Program-made: the position numbers and the translations under genes
Shown: positions 55,376 to 63,453 of the stretch, in pieces
Layout: every line of letters begins with the position of its first letter
Numbering within the stretch: the first letter of the stretch is position 1
Assembly: GCF_002764115.1 (NCBI RefSeq)
Contig: NZ_CP017941.1
Coordinates: forward strand, 434,001-498,000
Direction of reading: 5' to 3'
Source of the DNA: Phyllobacterium zundukense
Lineage (GTDB): Bacteria; Pseudomonadota; Alphaproteobacteria; Rhizobiales; Rhizobiaceae
DNA length: 64,000 bases
Notes under the pieces: model-generated
Told to the model about the DNA's origin: nothing
The model's input: only the letters and a program-made list of their open reading frames with translations
Databases searched by the model: none

Positions 55376-55462
55376 CAAGGCCCCATTCCCTATAGCGCGT
55401 TAGCTGGAGGCAAAAGTATCTTAGCTTCGGAGAAATACAAGCCAGATCGATTAGCGTGCTTG

Positions 55463-55636
55463 TCAGAGATTTGTTCCAAAATAAAAATTAACGAATTCGA
55501 CCAGGCGATCGTACGAGTATAGCAAGGAGACGGCCGTCAACAGACCAATACCGGTCCAGGCAAGGATTTTTGCGAGATAACCGCGTTTTGCCACGCCGAG
55601 TAATTTCTCAATCAGGAAATCAAAGAACATATCCAT
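55463..55636 (-). CDS. Small membrane protein
   Basis: From ATG 55636 (GGCGAG upstream) about 57 residues with one membrane segment (ILAWTGIGLLTAVSLLYSYD) and basic residues before it (AKRGYLAK). A longer frame to 55711 adds two Cys in CGFCSE. Unknown function. Confidence 0.4.
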   Translation of the reverse strand: MDMFFDFLIEKLLGVAKRGYLAKILAWTGIGLLTAVSLLYSYDRLVEFVNFYFGTNL

Positions 55637-55793
55637 TCGGTTCTCGCCGTGTTGCTTAAGCTCACTGCAGAAGCCACAGCGCTTGTCGAAGCCGAACTTG
55701 CCCCTCTGCATGCGTGGTTGTGATGTTGTACGGGGTTACACATCGGACGCAAACATTTCTCCCTGATTGTGCCTGGCCGACAGATGACGGAGT

Positions 55794-56090
55794 TCAGTTT
55801 CGTGTCAGAATCCCTACAAGATAAATCAGACATGGAACAATTAAACTGATGAAGTTAATAGCCGAGCCTGTGAAAGTTCCCACGTTGTCTTTTCCGCGGA
55901 GGCTTCGATAAGACCAGTACAATGCCAGATGAAGGCCGAAGAATATGATTACTGGGCCGAGGCTCACACTCATGTACCCGCCTTCGATACCGCTACCGGG
56001 GGGCGCTACCAAATATTTATACGAAGATACAACCAGACTGGTTAGTAACATGAAAATCATCAGTAGAACGACCGATACTGCTTGTACCAT
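55794..56090 (-). CDS. Membrane protein with three predicted helices
   Basis: About 98 residues, very hydrophobic: VVLLMIFMLLTSLVVSSYKYL, VSLGPVIIFFGLHLALYWSY and INFISLIVPCLIYLVGIL. ATG 56090 is the first ATG; a TTG at 56108 is in frame. No family recognised. It lies 190 nt downstream of the end of the MBL gene on the same strand. Confidence 0.45.
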   Translation of the reverse strand: MVQAVSVVLLMIFMLLTSLVVSSYKYLVAPPGSGIEGGYMSVSLGPVIIFFGLHLALYWSYRSLRGKDNVGTFTGSAINFISLIVPCLIYLVGILTRN

Positions 56091-56280
56091 GCTGGAGGCT
56101 CGAATCAATTTTGTGGTTGGAGTTGGGAAGATGATTCTGCCATGTAATCATCGATCCACACACGCATTTTCCCGCGTCCATGGATAGAAATATCCTTAAA
56201 TCCGAAGCTGTTCAGACTGTACCACGATCCCGAGGAAAAAGAATCGGGGGCAGCCAGGTCTTGTGATCGATCAACTTCTT

Positions 56281-57249
56281 TCAGACCCAGTCAGTCGGCA
56301 GCCAACGAAAGCCCTTTTCCTCTTTCACTACGTGGCCAACTCCAGGGAACGGATAGTGATAGCCGCAGACCAGCAGCCTGTCGCTTGCGGCCCGCTCCAA
56401 CAAGGCCCTGCGGGTCTTCGCGCCCTTCTCACGATCATGGTCCCACATGATCTGCCATTCCGGCTTGTCAAAGGCGATGTGGATATTGGCGATAGGATCA
56501 CCCGTGATCAAAAGCTGTTCACGCCCGGAAGCCACCAGCAGTGAAATATGCCCCTGGGTGTGACCTGCCGTATCGAGAACCGTGATGCCCGTCATAACAT
56601 CGGCCCCGCCCTTGATTGGCTGCACTCTGTCTCCGAGCGTTGAAAATACCTTCTGAACCACAGGCAGATTTGGCGTTGCCCATTCCGGAAGTTTCGATGC
56701 AGCGTCCGGCCCGTTCCAGAGATCAAGTTCGGTCTCCGAAAGGACTATGTTGGCATTCGGAAATTGCTTGGCCGGATCGGCCTCGAGCCCGCCGACGTGA
56801 TCGGGATGGCAGTGCGTAAGGACAACCGTGTCGATCGAACTGGCTTCAATGCCTGCCCCTTCAAGGGACTTGACCAGACGTCCGGCACGCGGAGCCCAGT
56901 CTTTACCAGGACCAATACCCGTGTCGACTAGGATGCGTTTTTGCCCGGTATCGACAACCAGCGTGTTCAGCTGGAGTTTGAACTCATCCGGCGCAATGTA
57001 GTGCGCGTCGAAATACGCCTCCTTTTCATCCGCTTCGACATTGGTCGCGATGCTGTCTGTGGGAAGGGAAAACACTCCGTCGCAGACAGCAGTGACGTGG
57101 AATTCACCGAGCGCAAACTGGTAGTATCCGAGCGACGCCTTGGTCATTCCTGGATCCGCCGCCAATGCGGTATGTGGATTTTTAAACGCGGCAACGACAG
57201 GTCCCGCAATTGCCGCTTTCATGAAAGCGCGCCTATTCGTAACAAGCAT
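56281..57249 (-). CDS. MBL-fold metallo-hydrolase, exported
   Basis: The 322-residue protein has a Tat/Sec-like signal (NRRAFMKAAIAGPVVAAF, cleavage near ALAADPG) and a metallo-beta-lactamase fold with LTHCHPDHVGGLE (the HxHxDH metal motif), DTAGHTQGHISL, LITGDPI and a C-terminal HYPFPG. The family includes lactonases, glyoxalase II and other esterases; quorum-quenching lactonases are close in motif but the substrate is not evident. GGGAGG precedes the ATG. The enzyme should be periplasmic. The gene stands alone, after small membrane-protein genes. Confidence 0.85.
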   Translation of the reverse strand: MLVTNRRAFMKAAIAGPVVAAFKNPHTALAADPGMTKASLGYYQFALGEFHVTAVCDGVFSLPTDSIATNVEADEKEAYFDAHYIAPDEFKLQLNTLVVDTGQKRILVDTGIGPGKDWAPRAGRLVKSLEGAGIEASSIDTVVLTHCHPDHVGGLEADPAKQFPNANIVLSETELDLWNGPDAASKLPEWATPNLPVVQKVFSTLGDRVQPIKGGADVMTGITVLDTAGHTQGHISLLVASGREQLLITGDPIANIHIAFDKPEWQIMWDHDREKGAKTRRALLERAASDRLLVCGYHYPFPGVGHVVKEEKGFRWLPTDWV

Positions 57250-57358
57250 AGTAACCTCCCTTTGGAAAAGTCCGCCTACTCCCCCTTTTCGTATTTTGAT
57301 CGCGCAAGTTTACGCCTCATCTTTGCGCACAACTAGGGAACAATTATCAATCTAGGCC

Positions 57359-57556
57359 ATGTGCAATCTCTACAAGGCCACCACCACCTTTGGAGCGATG
57401 CGGCAACTGTTCTTGCCCTTGGGCAATCGAACGATCGGCGGAAACGCAAGGAGTTTTCGGGTTGAGCGTTTCGCCATTTATTTAACCACCAGAAATGCTG
57501 AGGACAGTGGATTAGCTAATCTTCTTAGAAGCATGCCCATATCGCTCTCACCATGA
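57359..57556 (+). pseudogene. SRAP (SOS response-associated peptidase, YedK-like) N-terminal fragment
   Basis: The first 22 or so codons, MCNLYKATTTFGAMRQLFLP, resemble the YedK/HMCES start, including the catalytic Cys2 that crosslinks abasic DNA. The rest of the frame shows no SRAP motifs, and no second half was found nearby. This is a short remnant or a chance similarity. Confidence 0.35.
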
Positions 57557-57705
57557 GGACGCAGCCAACTAAAACAGCATACGCCGTTATTGGTTCCTCT
57601 TGGTTCGCTCATGGAAATCCATGGGGACTAAAATTAGTCTTTTCGGATGATCTGGCCATTACGCATTTCGAAGGCAGTTCCAACTGGAAGGCCAATCATT
57701 GAAAT

Positions 57706-57724
57706 ATTATTACATTGTAATAAT
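57706..57724. promoter_or_regulatory. 19-bp palindrome ATTATTACA-T-TGTAATAAT
   Basis: A perfect 9-bp inverted repeat around one base lies about 120 bp upstream of the 57846 start. An AT-rich palindrome of this type fits a repressor site (for example TetR or MarR type), but no adjacent regulator gene exists. Confidence 0.4.
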
Positions 57725-57845
57725 TGGTCCATGGGCGCACCTTACTGGGTATATTGGTCAGCAGGACCGGAGCCGTTGGTTTGGATCGATGCTCGCCACG
57801 ATGCGCGTTCAGATTATGGACGCATTCGTTGAATTGGAATCCATT

Positions 57846-58145
57846 ATGGATGTCGTTGTAAGAACTTATTCAGGTAAGGGCTCGAAAGAACTGTTTGCAT
57901 TGCTGGAGGAACGCAAGGCAGACATTGAAGTGCTTTTGCGCTCAACAACAGGATTTGTGAGCTACACTCTGGCCCGTAGTAGTGAAAGTGATGGCGGGCT
58001 GTCCATGACCGTATGCCAAGACCAGGCAGGCATCGATGAGAGTGTCAGCATGGCAAAGGAGTGGATTGCAAAGAACGCAGCCCACATTAGCGTGGATGCG
58101 CCAAAGGTATCTATGGGAAAGATAATTATTCACGCCACAAAGTAG
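57846..58145 (+). CDS. Hypothetical protein, possibly ABM/YCII-like
   Basis: About 99 residues from ATG 57846: MDVVVRTYSGKGSKELFALL, then FVSYTLARSSESDGGLSMTV and CQDQAGIDESVSMAKEWIAK. The strand-helix-strand-helix order resembles small dimeric alpha/beta barrel proteins, but no catalytic residues are assignable. Upstream in-frame starts at 57789 and 57699 (TTG) are possible. It ends 18 nt before a terminator-like hairpin. Confidence 0.5.
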   Translation: MDVVVRTYSGKGSKELFALLEERKADIEVLLRSTTGFVSYTLARSSESDGGLSMTVCQDQAGIDESVSMAKEWIAKNAAHISVDAPKVSMGKIIIHATK

Positions 58146-58151
58146 TAGTCT

Positions 58152-58388
58152 CTAGTGTTTTTGCCCGGTCGAGCAATTAGCCAGGCCGGGTTTTCTTTGC
58201 GAGTCTCCAGCATCGTTCTTGTGCTCGCTGCAGTACCATTCCTGGCCGTATCGCTTCTCAAACCCGAACGCCCCCCACGACTTGCAGCCTTCATGCATGC
58301 AGTAGTGCTCGAACAGCCCGGCCGGAGCCTTCTCCATGTGTTCAGGGTAAGAAATTTGCGGTGGCAGCCGAATTGGTTCGTCACTCAT
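58152..58388 (-). CDS. Small zinc-ribbon-like protein
   Basis: The 78-residue protein has a His/Cys pattern HYCMHEGCKSWGAF ... WYCSEH that could bind zinc. Its ATG overlaps the stop of the preceding frame (ATGAGTGA). It converges with the 57846 gene, ending 6 nt away. No family recognised, but the motif is compact and the start is coupled to the upstream fragment. Confidence 0.45.
   Translation of the reverse strand: MSDEPIRLPPQISYPEHMEKAPAGLFEHYCMHEGCKSWGAFGFEKRYGQEWYCSEHKNDAGDSQRKPGLANCSTGQKH
58164..58198 (+). terminator. Rho-independent terminator-like hairpin
   Basis: CCCGGTC pairs with GGCCGGG (one G-T pair) and is followed by TTTTCTTT. It suits the 3' end of the 57846 gene, 18 nt upstream, and lies inside the 3' part of the convergent small gene. 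Confidence 0.5.
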
Positions 58389-58565
58389 CGAGGCTGAGCA
58401 TTGCCCTGAGTTCGGCAATCTTGCGTTTAATGGCACTGATGGTTTGAGGATCGATCGGCTCTTGATTGCCCGTCGTTCCGATGGAAAACTCTCCATGGCC
58501 TTCGTAGATGCCCAGATCTTCTTCCAGTTGCGAAAGCTGGTCGCGCAATTCGTCGTCTGTCAGGG
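58381..58565 (-). pseudogene. Orphan C-terminal coding fragment behind the resolvase fragment
   Basis: About 60 codons reading SLTDDELRDQLSQLEEDLG, then EPIDPQTISAIKRKIAELR and ending AMLSLDE at TGA 58381-58383, overlapping the next ATG. It is out of frame with the resolvase start and has no own start codon or ribosome-binding site. It looks like the tail of a gene left after a deletion, and its family is unknown. Confidence 0.4.
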
Positions 58566-58729
58566 ATATAATCCAATGCGTGCTGTAACTCCTCGCGATG
58601 GGCGACTGACGAGACCCGCTCCGAATAAAGCCTGGTTACGCCAGCCGCCGTCAAATCGCGATGCTGTGCCTCCAGTCCCGCAATCTGCTCAGTGGTTGAC
58701 GTTCGCGCATAACCAACTATGGCGCCCAT
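58565..58729 (-). pseudogene. Serine resolvase/invertase, N-terminal fragment
   Basis: From ATG 58729, after GGGAGG, the product reads MGAIVGYARTSTTEQIAG and continues HRDLTAAGVTRLYSERVSS to AHREELQHALDYI. This is the conserved start of the serine recombinase catalytic domain, with the nucleophile serine in ARTSTTEQ. After ALDYI the frame meets unrelated codons, so most of the catalytic and DNA-binding domains are lost. Confidence 0.7.
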
Positions 58730-59147
58730 ATTTGCCTCCCATGTGCCATGATGTCTAAGACACATTGAGACGGTGCGTCCCAAAAAACAAAGGTTATCTC
58801 AGTGGGACAGAACTTGCGCGAATTTTGGTGTGTCAATGAAGCGAGGTCTTATGGGAAAACAGATAAACGTGGCTGTGCCGACGTGGTCGCTTTTGGCGTG
58901 AACGTCAGCTAATCGCCCATAGGAGACTTTCTTTTATGCAGTTTGATCGCAGCTTTTACGCCGTTGGCCGACGTTCGCAGAACGAGGGCAATCTTCGCAC
59001 ATTGTGCTTGTGAGGAATTCCGAAGGTCATCAAGCGGGACTCGATGTCCTCTTCCTGACAATGACCGTCTCAAATCGTCAGCGTGCTGCCGCTTGCCGGT
59101 TGACCGTAATAGGTTCACCTTTGCAGGGTAAAGCAGGAGTCCGTCCA
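58730..59147. other. Intergenic upstream of resolvase fragment and desulfhydrase-like gene
   Basis: No gene supported. TGTCTAAGACA at 58752-58762 is a short palindrome close to the resolvase start and could be part of an old resolution site. The only ORFs are short extensions without coding signs. Confidence 0.35.
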
Positions 59148-60155
59148 ATGCAGCAAGAGATGCATCCCAGACTGACATTGTCCCAATGGCCCACCCCGAT
59201 CGAGCACCTCGAGAGGTTATCCGCTGCCCTGGGCGGCCCTCGCATCTTCATGAAGCGGGACGATTTCGGCAGCGTTGCGATGGGCGGCAACAAGCTGCGA
59301 AAGCTCGAGTATCTCCTGGCCGATGCGCAGGCGAAGGGATGCAACGTCATTGTCACATCAGGCGCTTTGCAGTCCAACAGCGCGCGGCTGACCGCAGCCG
59401 CTGCGGCTAAGCTCGGCCTGGAATGCCATCTCGTCCTGATCGACGAGGTCCCTGACCGGCTGGAAGCATATTACGGCTCGGCGAACCGGCTGATCGAGAA
59501 CCTCGTTGACGCCAAAGTTCACCTAGTCCAGCGGAACGCCAATCTGGCGGAAGCGGTTACCGACTGCGCCACGCAGCTGCAGGAGATGAGAAAATCGCCC
59601 TACGTCATACCATTGGGTTGTTCCAACCCGATCGGGTGCCTGGGTTACGTGACCTGTGCCTTCGAGATCTCCGAGCAGGAGCGTGCGATGGAAAAGAACT
59701 TCACGCACATCTTTGTGGTTTCCGGGTCTGCAGGCACACATGCGGGGCTGCTCGCTGGCCTTCACCTCACGAAATCGAAGGCTAAACTAGTCGGAGCGAC
59801 GATATCCCGCTCGGCCGAGAAGCAGCGCCCTATCGTTGAGGCCCTAGTGGCTGGCGTATCTGCGCTGGTGGGCGCTGATGCTGCTGCCGTCAGTTCGGCG
59901 ATCGTCCTCGAGGACGGCATGTATCTTCCTGGTTATGGGTTACCCAACGAGTTCTCTCGGCAAGCCATCATGACATGCGCGAAGTATGAGGGCATCCTAC
60001 TCGATCCGGTCTATACATCGAAGGCGATGGCCGTTCTTTTCCAGCAGATCGAATCCGGCCTGCTCAAACCTTCGCACGACGTGCTTTTCATCCACACCGG
60101 CGGCACGCCCGGGCTGTTCGCATACCCTGAGATTTTCAGCGGAAGTAAGTCGTAG
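59148..60155 (+). CDS. D-cysteine desulfhydrase / ACC deaminase-like PLP enzyme
   Basis: The 335-residue fold-type II PLP enzyme has the catalytic lysine in MGGNKLRKLEYL (Lys49), motif SGALQSNSARLTAAAAAKLG (PLP phosphate and substrate loop), and SAGTHAGLLAGL (phosphate loop). The family includes D-cysteine desulfhydrase (pyruvate, H2S and ammonia) and 1-aminocyclopropane-1-carboxylate deaminase (2-oxobutyrate and ammonia). The loop SNSAR differs from both SNHVR and SNQTR types, so the substrate is open. ATG 59148 follows AGGAG. In plant-associated bacteria ACC deaminase lowers plant ethylene. Confidence 0.8.
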   Translation: MQQEMHPRLTLSQWPTPIEHLERLSAALGGPRIFMKRDDFGSVAMGGNKLRKLEYLLADAQAKGCNVIVTSGALQSNSARLTAAAAAKLGLECHLVLIDEVPDRLEAYYGSANRLIENLVDAKVHLVQRNANLAEAVTDCATQLQEMRKSPYVIPLGCSNPIGCLGYVTCAFEISEQERAMEKNFTHIFVVSGSAGTHAGLLAGLHLTKSKAKLVGATISRSAEKQRPIVEALVAGVSALVGADAAAVSSAIVLEDGMYLPGYGLPNEFSRQAIMTCAKYEGILLDPVYTSKAMAVLFQQIESGLLKPSHDVLFIHTGGTPGLFAYPEIFSGSKS

Positions 60156-60343
60156 GACGAGCTCCAAAATGCGTCTACAACGCGAACTTTCCTTTGATCT
60201 GCGTCTGCGCGAGTGGACCGAGCGTCTTACTGCATCCACTCGCTGCGGTTCGCCGTGCGCGGAGAAATCGAACGGCTGGGGTCAGAAGCGTTCGTAGGCG
60301 CCGGCAGCGACCAATGTGGCGCACGGCGCCACCAGACTGTGTT

Positions 60344-60407
60344 AATGTCCGCTTTCGGCACGGTAGAGCGGGCTTCAACGACCGATATTGAGCGCGAAGC
60401 GGACATC
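60344..60407. repeat. Intergenic repeat, copy 4 (about 64 bp, inverted ends)
   Basis: AATGTCCGCTTTCGGCA at the left faces GAAGCGGACATC at the right. It lies between the desulfhydrase-like gene and the NTF2-like gene, with no gene in the 290-bp gap. Confidence 0.6.
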
Positions 60408-60445
60408 AGAGGCGATTCGCATTGAGCTCCCCTAGTCCGCCACCG

Positions 60446-60892
60446 TCACGCCCGGCTTGCGGCGGCCAGCACCGCCTTGACCTGCGGTCCGATCTTGTCC
60501 CCTACTCCATTACCGAGGGCCATGACGCCCTTGGCCGGCCGCGCGATCAGGTCGATGTCCAAGATCTCCCCATCAGCGTTGAAGCGGATGAGATGCGCGC
60601 CCTTCATCTGGATGTCGCCGACATGCGCGGCGAATTCGAGCATGGCGCTGTCGCCGCCCGCCATCTGGCGTTCATACCTGAAGTCCTCGAAAACCCCCGC
60701 CGCGGTTCGGACCAGAAGGCACACCAGGTCATGTCCCGGATAGGGGTGCCACTCCACCGGCGAATGGTAGATCGCCTCGGCGTCAATGATCGAGTCCAGC
60801 TCGCCAAAGTCACCGCTTGCGACCATGGCGAGCCACCTCGCCAGAGTTGCCCGCGCCGCCGAACCGAGCGGTGTCGTCGTTTCAGTGGGCAT
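60446..60892 (-). CDS. NTF2-like (SnoaL-type) protein
   Basis: The 148-residue protein has an NTF2-like fold: helix ARATLARWLAMVASGDFGEL, strand YHSPVEWHPYPG, VFEDFRYERQM, and AHLIRFNADGEILDIDLIARP, which is the usual hallmark. These proteins act as polyketide cyclases, isomerases or limonene-epoxide-hydrolase-like enzymes. AGGA precedes the ATG. Reaction is unknown. Confidence 0.75.
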   Translation of the reverse strand: MPTETTTPLGSAARATLARWLAMVASGDFGELDSIIDAEAIYHSPVEWHPYPGHDLVCLLVRTAAGVFEDFRYERQMAGGDSAMLEFAAHVGDIQMKGAHLIRFNADGEILDIDLIARPAKGVMALGNGVGDKIGPQVKAVLAAASRA

Positions 60893-61228
60893 GGCAGTTC
60901 ATCCTTCCGCTGAGGACAAGATAGGGATTCCTCTTTCGCGCCCATAGGACGAACGGCACCGACGCATTCCGACACCGAGGACGAATTATTCCTGGCGGAC
61001 GCGCGGGGGCTTCCGCGCACCGCTGAACGTGGCGGCCGTGAGCAGTGTCCTTCTCAAGACGCGACCGCAACGCTCGAATGGCAGCTCAGGGTCGAGACGC
61101 GACGTTTTTGGCATTCCTGGCAAACGTCCGGAAGTGGCGCAAAGCCGACATCAATGGATGACCGCTGTTGGCCCTACACGGACTCTCATTTGGTGATACG
61201 TAGGCGGCAGCTTTGCGCTCGTTAGCGG
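60893..61228. other. Intergenic with decayed repeat
   Basis: Contains GATGTCGGCTTTGCGCC on the minus strand (61136-61152), matching the left end of the intergenic repeat, and the 18-bp match to 46783-46800. No gene recognised. Confidence 0.5.
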
Positions 61229-61702
61229 TCATTGCCCGACGCTTTCGGCGATGAACTCAATGCCATGTTTCGCACATATTGCTCTAAAATCGAGCGATCC
61301 GGCACGATCCGCATTGCCCGTGTCCACTTGTGCGGCCGCAACTTCGGCCACAAATGCCTCAAACACACCGGCGGGGGAGCTTATGATCAATTGGCGGCCG
61401 ATGCCCCCGCTGATCTTCCTGATCCCGTGCACGACGCCTTTCGGCATAAAGGCCATGCCACCCGGTCCTAACCGCACGATCTGATCGCCAATTTGGAACT
61501 CATATTCTCCCTCCATGACGATGTGCGTCTCTTGATATGTGGGATGCCGATGAAGAGAAGCTCCGGTTCCGCCCGGCGCGTCGACGGTCTCACAGATGCT
61601 GTAGCCCGCATCCTCGCTGGCTTTAAATGTGAGGGTAATGCGTCCCATTTGGTAGGTGCGTCCCTCGCCACGGTTCAGGTAAGCTGGATCATCGGTAGAC
61701 AT
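61229..61702 (-). CDS. Cupin domain-containing protein
   Basis: About 157 residues forming one cupin barrel. The metal-binding motif is HRHPTYQETHIVMEGEYEF (G-X-HxH-like, with Glu), later PKGVVHGIRK with the second His set. It may be a small metal-dependent dioxygenase or sugar-binding sensor. ATG 61702 follows GGGAGG; a longer frame to 61777 has no domain. Unknown substrate. Confidence 0.78.
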   Translation of the reverse strand: MSTDDPAYLNRGEGRTYQMGRITLTFKASEDAGYSICETVDAPGGTGASLHRHPTYQETHIVMEGEYEFQIGDQIVRLGPGGMAFMPKGVVHGIRKISGGIGRQLIISSPAGVFEAFVAEVAAAQVDTGNADRAGSLDFRAICAKHGIEFIAESVGQ

Positions 61703-62451
61703 TTCGCTTGGCCTCCCAATGGCTATTATTTGTGGAAGCATATCATAGCTAGGCGATTGGGGCGACGGCAGCGTCAAGTGGAAGTTTCCTTACTCGGCGG
61801 CGGCGCGCCCTCCCGCCCGCGCATCACCACCAAGATTGGCGAGCGCGAACCCGGCGAATCAATGTCCGCTCGGGGCCATCACGGGATATGCCCGGCGCTG
61901 TCGTCGAGCGGCAGCAATGGGCGAGAAGCCGAGCTGAATGCGCAATGGGTCCAATCAAGTCGAAGAGTCTGAAGTTCCGCTTTCTGGTAATCTGCGCCGC
62001 GAAGCTGCCGGTCTCCTGTCGGCCCCATCTCGGTCATTCAATGGTGAGGGCTCGGTCATCGTTACGGCCATAATGACGAATAGATTGGCACATGCATTAT
62101 TCGGCTCACCTACTAATTCCGGAATTATGTAGCAAAGACCACCAATCTGACTCTATGTAATTGAAAATTAGTATATTGTCGCGATCCTTTTAGGATAAAT
62201 TACCGCTACGATTTACTCCAACGCCATCCGGCGACAGGCAACTCTCGGCTCAGCGCGCGCTATTGGCGAATGGGCGAGCTGCTGGACGCTTCTCATAAAA
62301 ATGGCATTGACCTTCAGAGATTAGTCTTGACGCCCCAGAGGTCCGGACTCCATGCAATTTAGCCGCATGATCGATGTTAGAATTTGGGGTCTATACATTT
62401 TTAAGCGCTGAGTTGAAGTTTTATTATTTGGTACATGGTATTACAAAAACT
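61703..62451. other. Gene-poor stretch with decayed repeats
   Basis: About 750 bp with no supported gene. It includes TCAATGTCCGCT at 61859 and GAAGTTCCGCTTTC near 61970, similar to the ends of the intergenic repeat, and the 19-bp repeat at 62020. Bases 62100-62450 are visibly AT-richer than the surroundings. Confidence 0.45.
62020..62038. repeat. 19-bp dispersed repeat, shared with 27742-27760
   Basis: CGGCCCCATCTCGGTCATT, identical to 27742-27760, preceded here by a CTGCCGGTCTCCTGT stretch resembling the upstream flank there. Confidence 0.5.
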
Positions 62452-63399
62452 ATGTTCCGCCGCAGATATCCCCTTTCAGTAGCATTATTCCTGTTCACCG
62501 CTGTCGCGTTCCTGCTTCAGGCCATACCCTTCATTGGTGTATTCTTCTGGATGCTGCAGGCTTTGTTCTGGGGCATCATTACGATCAACTTGGCGTTTCT
62601 CCTAATCCCGTTCGACTGCGCGATGGGCAGGCTTCCAAAGTGGTGTTTGATAATCCCCGTTCTCTGGTTTGGCGGATACTTTTTTGCTCACGTGGCCAGC
62701 CAACACCAAGCGCGCGCCTTTTTGGAAGATGCGTTGGCCGCCAATTCACAAGCCAGGATGGCTCCTCTGACCGAAGACGAGGATGTAGTCATTCATTCTG
62801 AGCCACCATATGCCCTTACTGCTGACAATCTTATGGAAAACTTCGATATCTCGCACGCCTTTGAACCAGTCGACCCGCGCAGAAGCTACATGATTTGCGG
62901 TAAGTGGCGATCAATTCGCATCCAAGACGCTGGATGCCCCGAGTTGAAGCCGATCGAAGAGATGGGGCGCGTTGTCAAGACGGCCAAGAACGGGTGCATA
63001 ACGGTCGCAGCACCCTTCAAGGAATTGAATGGGGCGACGGGCTATCGGGACGAAATCAAGGGGGTGTGCAGGATCAGGGGCAACGACAATCCCGGTGATC
63101 GCAAGGTAACCGTGCGTGTTCGCAAAGGCCCACCAGAAAGCAACCTTCTCGGCGGCGAAATTCAAACGGTAAGAATTGAGAGAGCTGGCGGGGAGACCGT
63201 CACGTTCACAACGGGAAAAATCAATCCTCTCCCGTTGCTCCCACGACCTATCGTCGGATGTTTCTTCGGTTGCATGGCGACGTTTTACAGGCCGGATGAG
63301 TTATCGATTGAAAACCGGGATGCAGCGGACACGGTGGCGGCTGTTTTGGGTCTCCGCAAGGCCACGGTCAGCCAACGATATCCTCAGTCTCTCCGGTAA
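62452..63399 (+). CDS. Hypothetical membrane protein
   Basis: About 315 residues from ATG 62452: three N-terminal membrane helices (YPLSVALFLFTAVAFLL, FIGVFFWMLQALFWGIIT, WCLIIPVLWFGGYFFAH), then a soluble C-terminal domain (about 90-315) with IQDAGCPELKPIEEM and KVTVRVRKGPPESNLLGGE. No domain recognised. The upstream ATG at 62374 is in frame but has no ribosome-binding site. It may be a horizontally acquired gene, as AT-rich DNA precedes it. Confidence 0.6.
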   Translation: MFRRRYPLSVALFLFTAVAFLLQAIPFIGVFFWMLQALFWGIITINLAFLLIPFDCAMGRLPKWCLIIPVLWFGGYFFAHVASQHQARAFLEDALAANSQARMAPLTEDEDVVIHSEPPYALTADNLMENFDISHAFEPVDPRRSYMICGKWRSIRIQDAGCPELKPIEEMGRVVKTAKNGCITVAAPFKELNGATGYRDEIKGVCRIRGNDNPGDRKVTVRVRKGPPESNLLGGEIQTVRIERAGGETVTFTTGKINPLPLLPRPIVGCFFGCMATFYRPDELSIENRDAADTVAAVLGLRKATVSQRYPQSLR

Positions 63400-63453
63400 C
63401 ACGTGCACAAAATTCGCAGTAGGGCCCAAGCGGACAAACTTTCGTTCAGAGCA

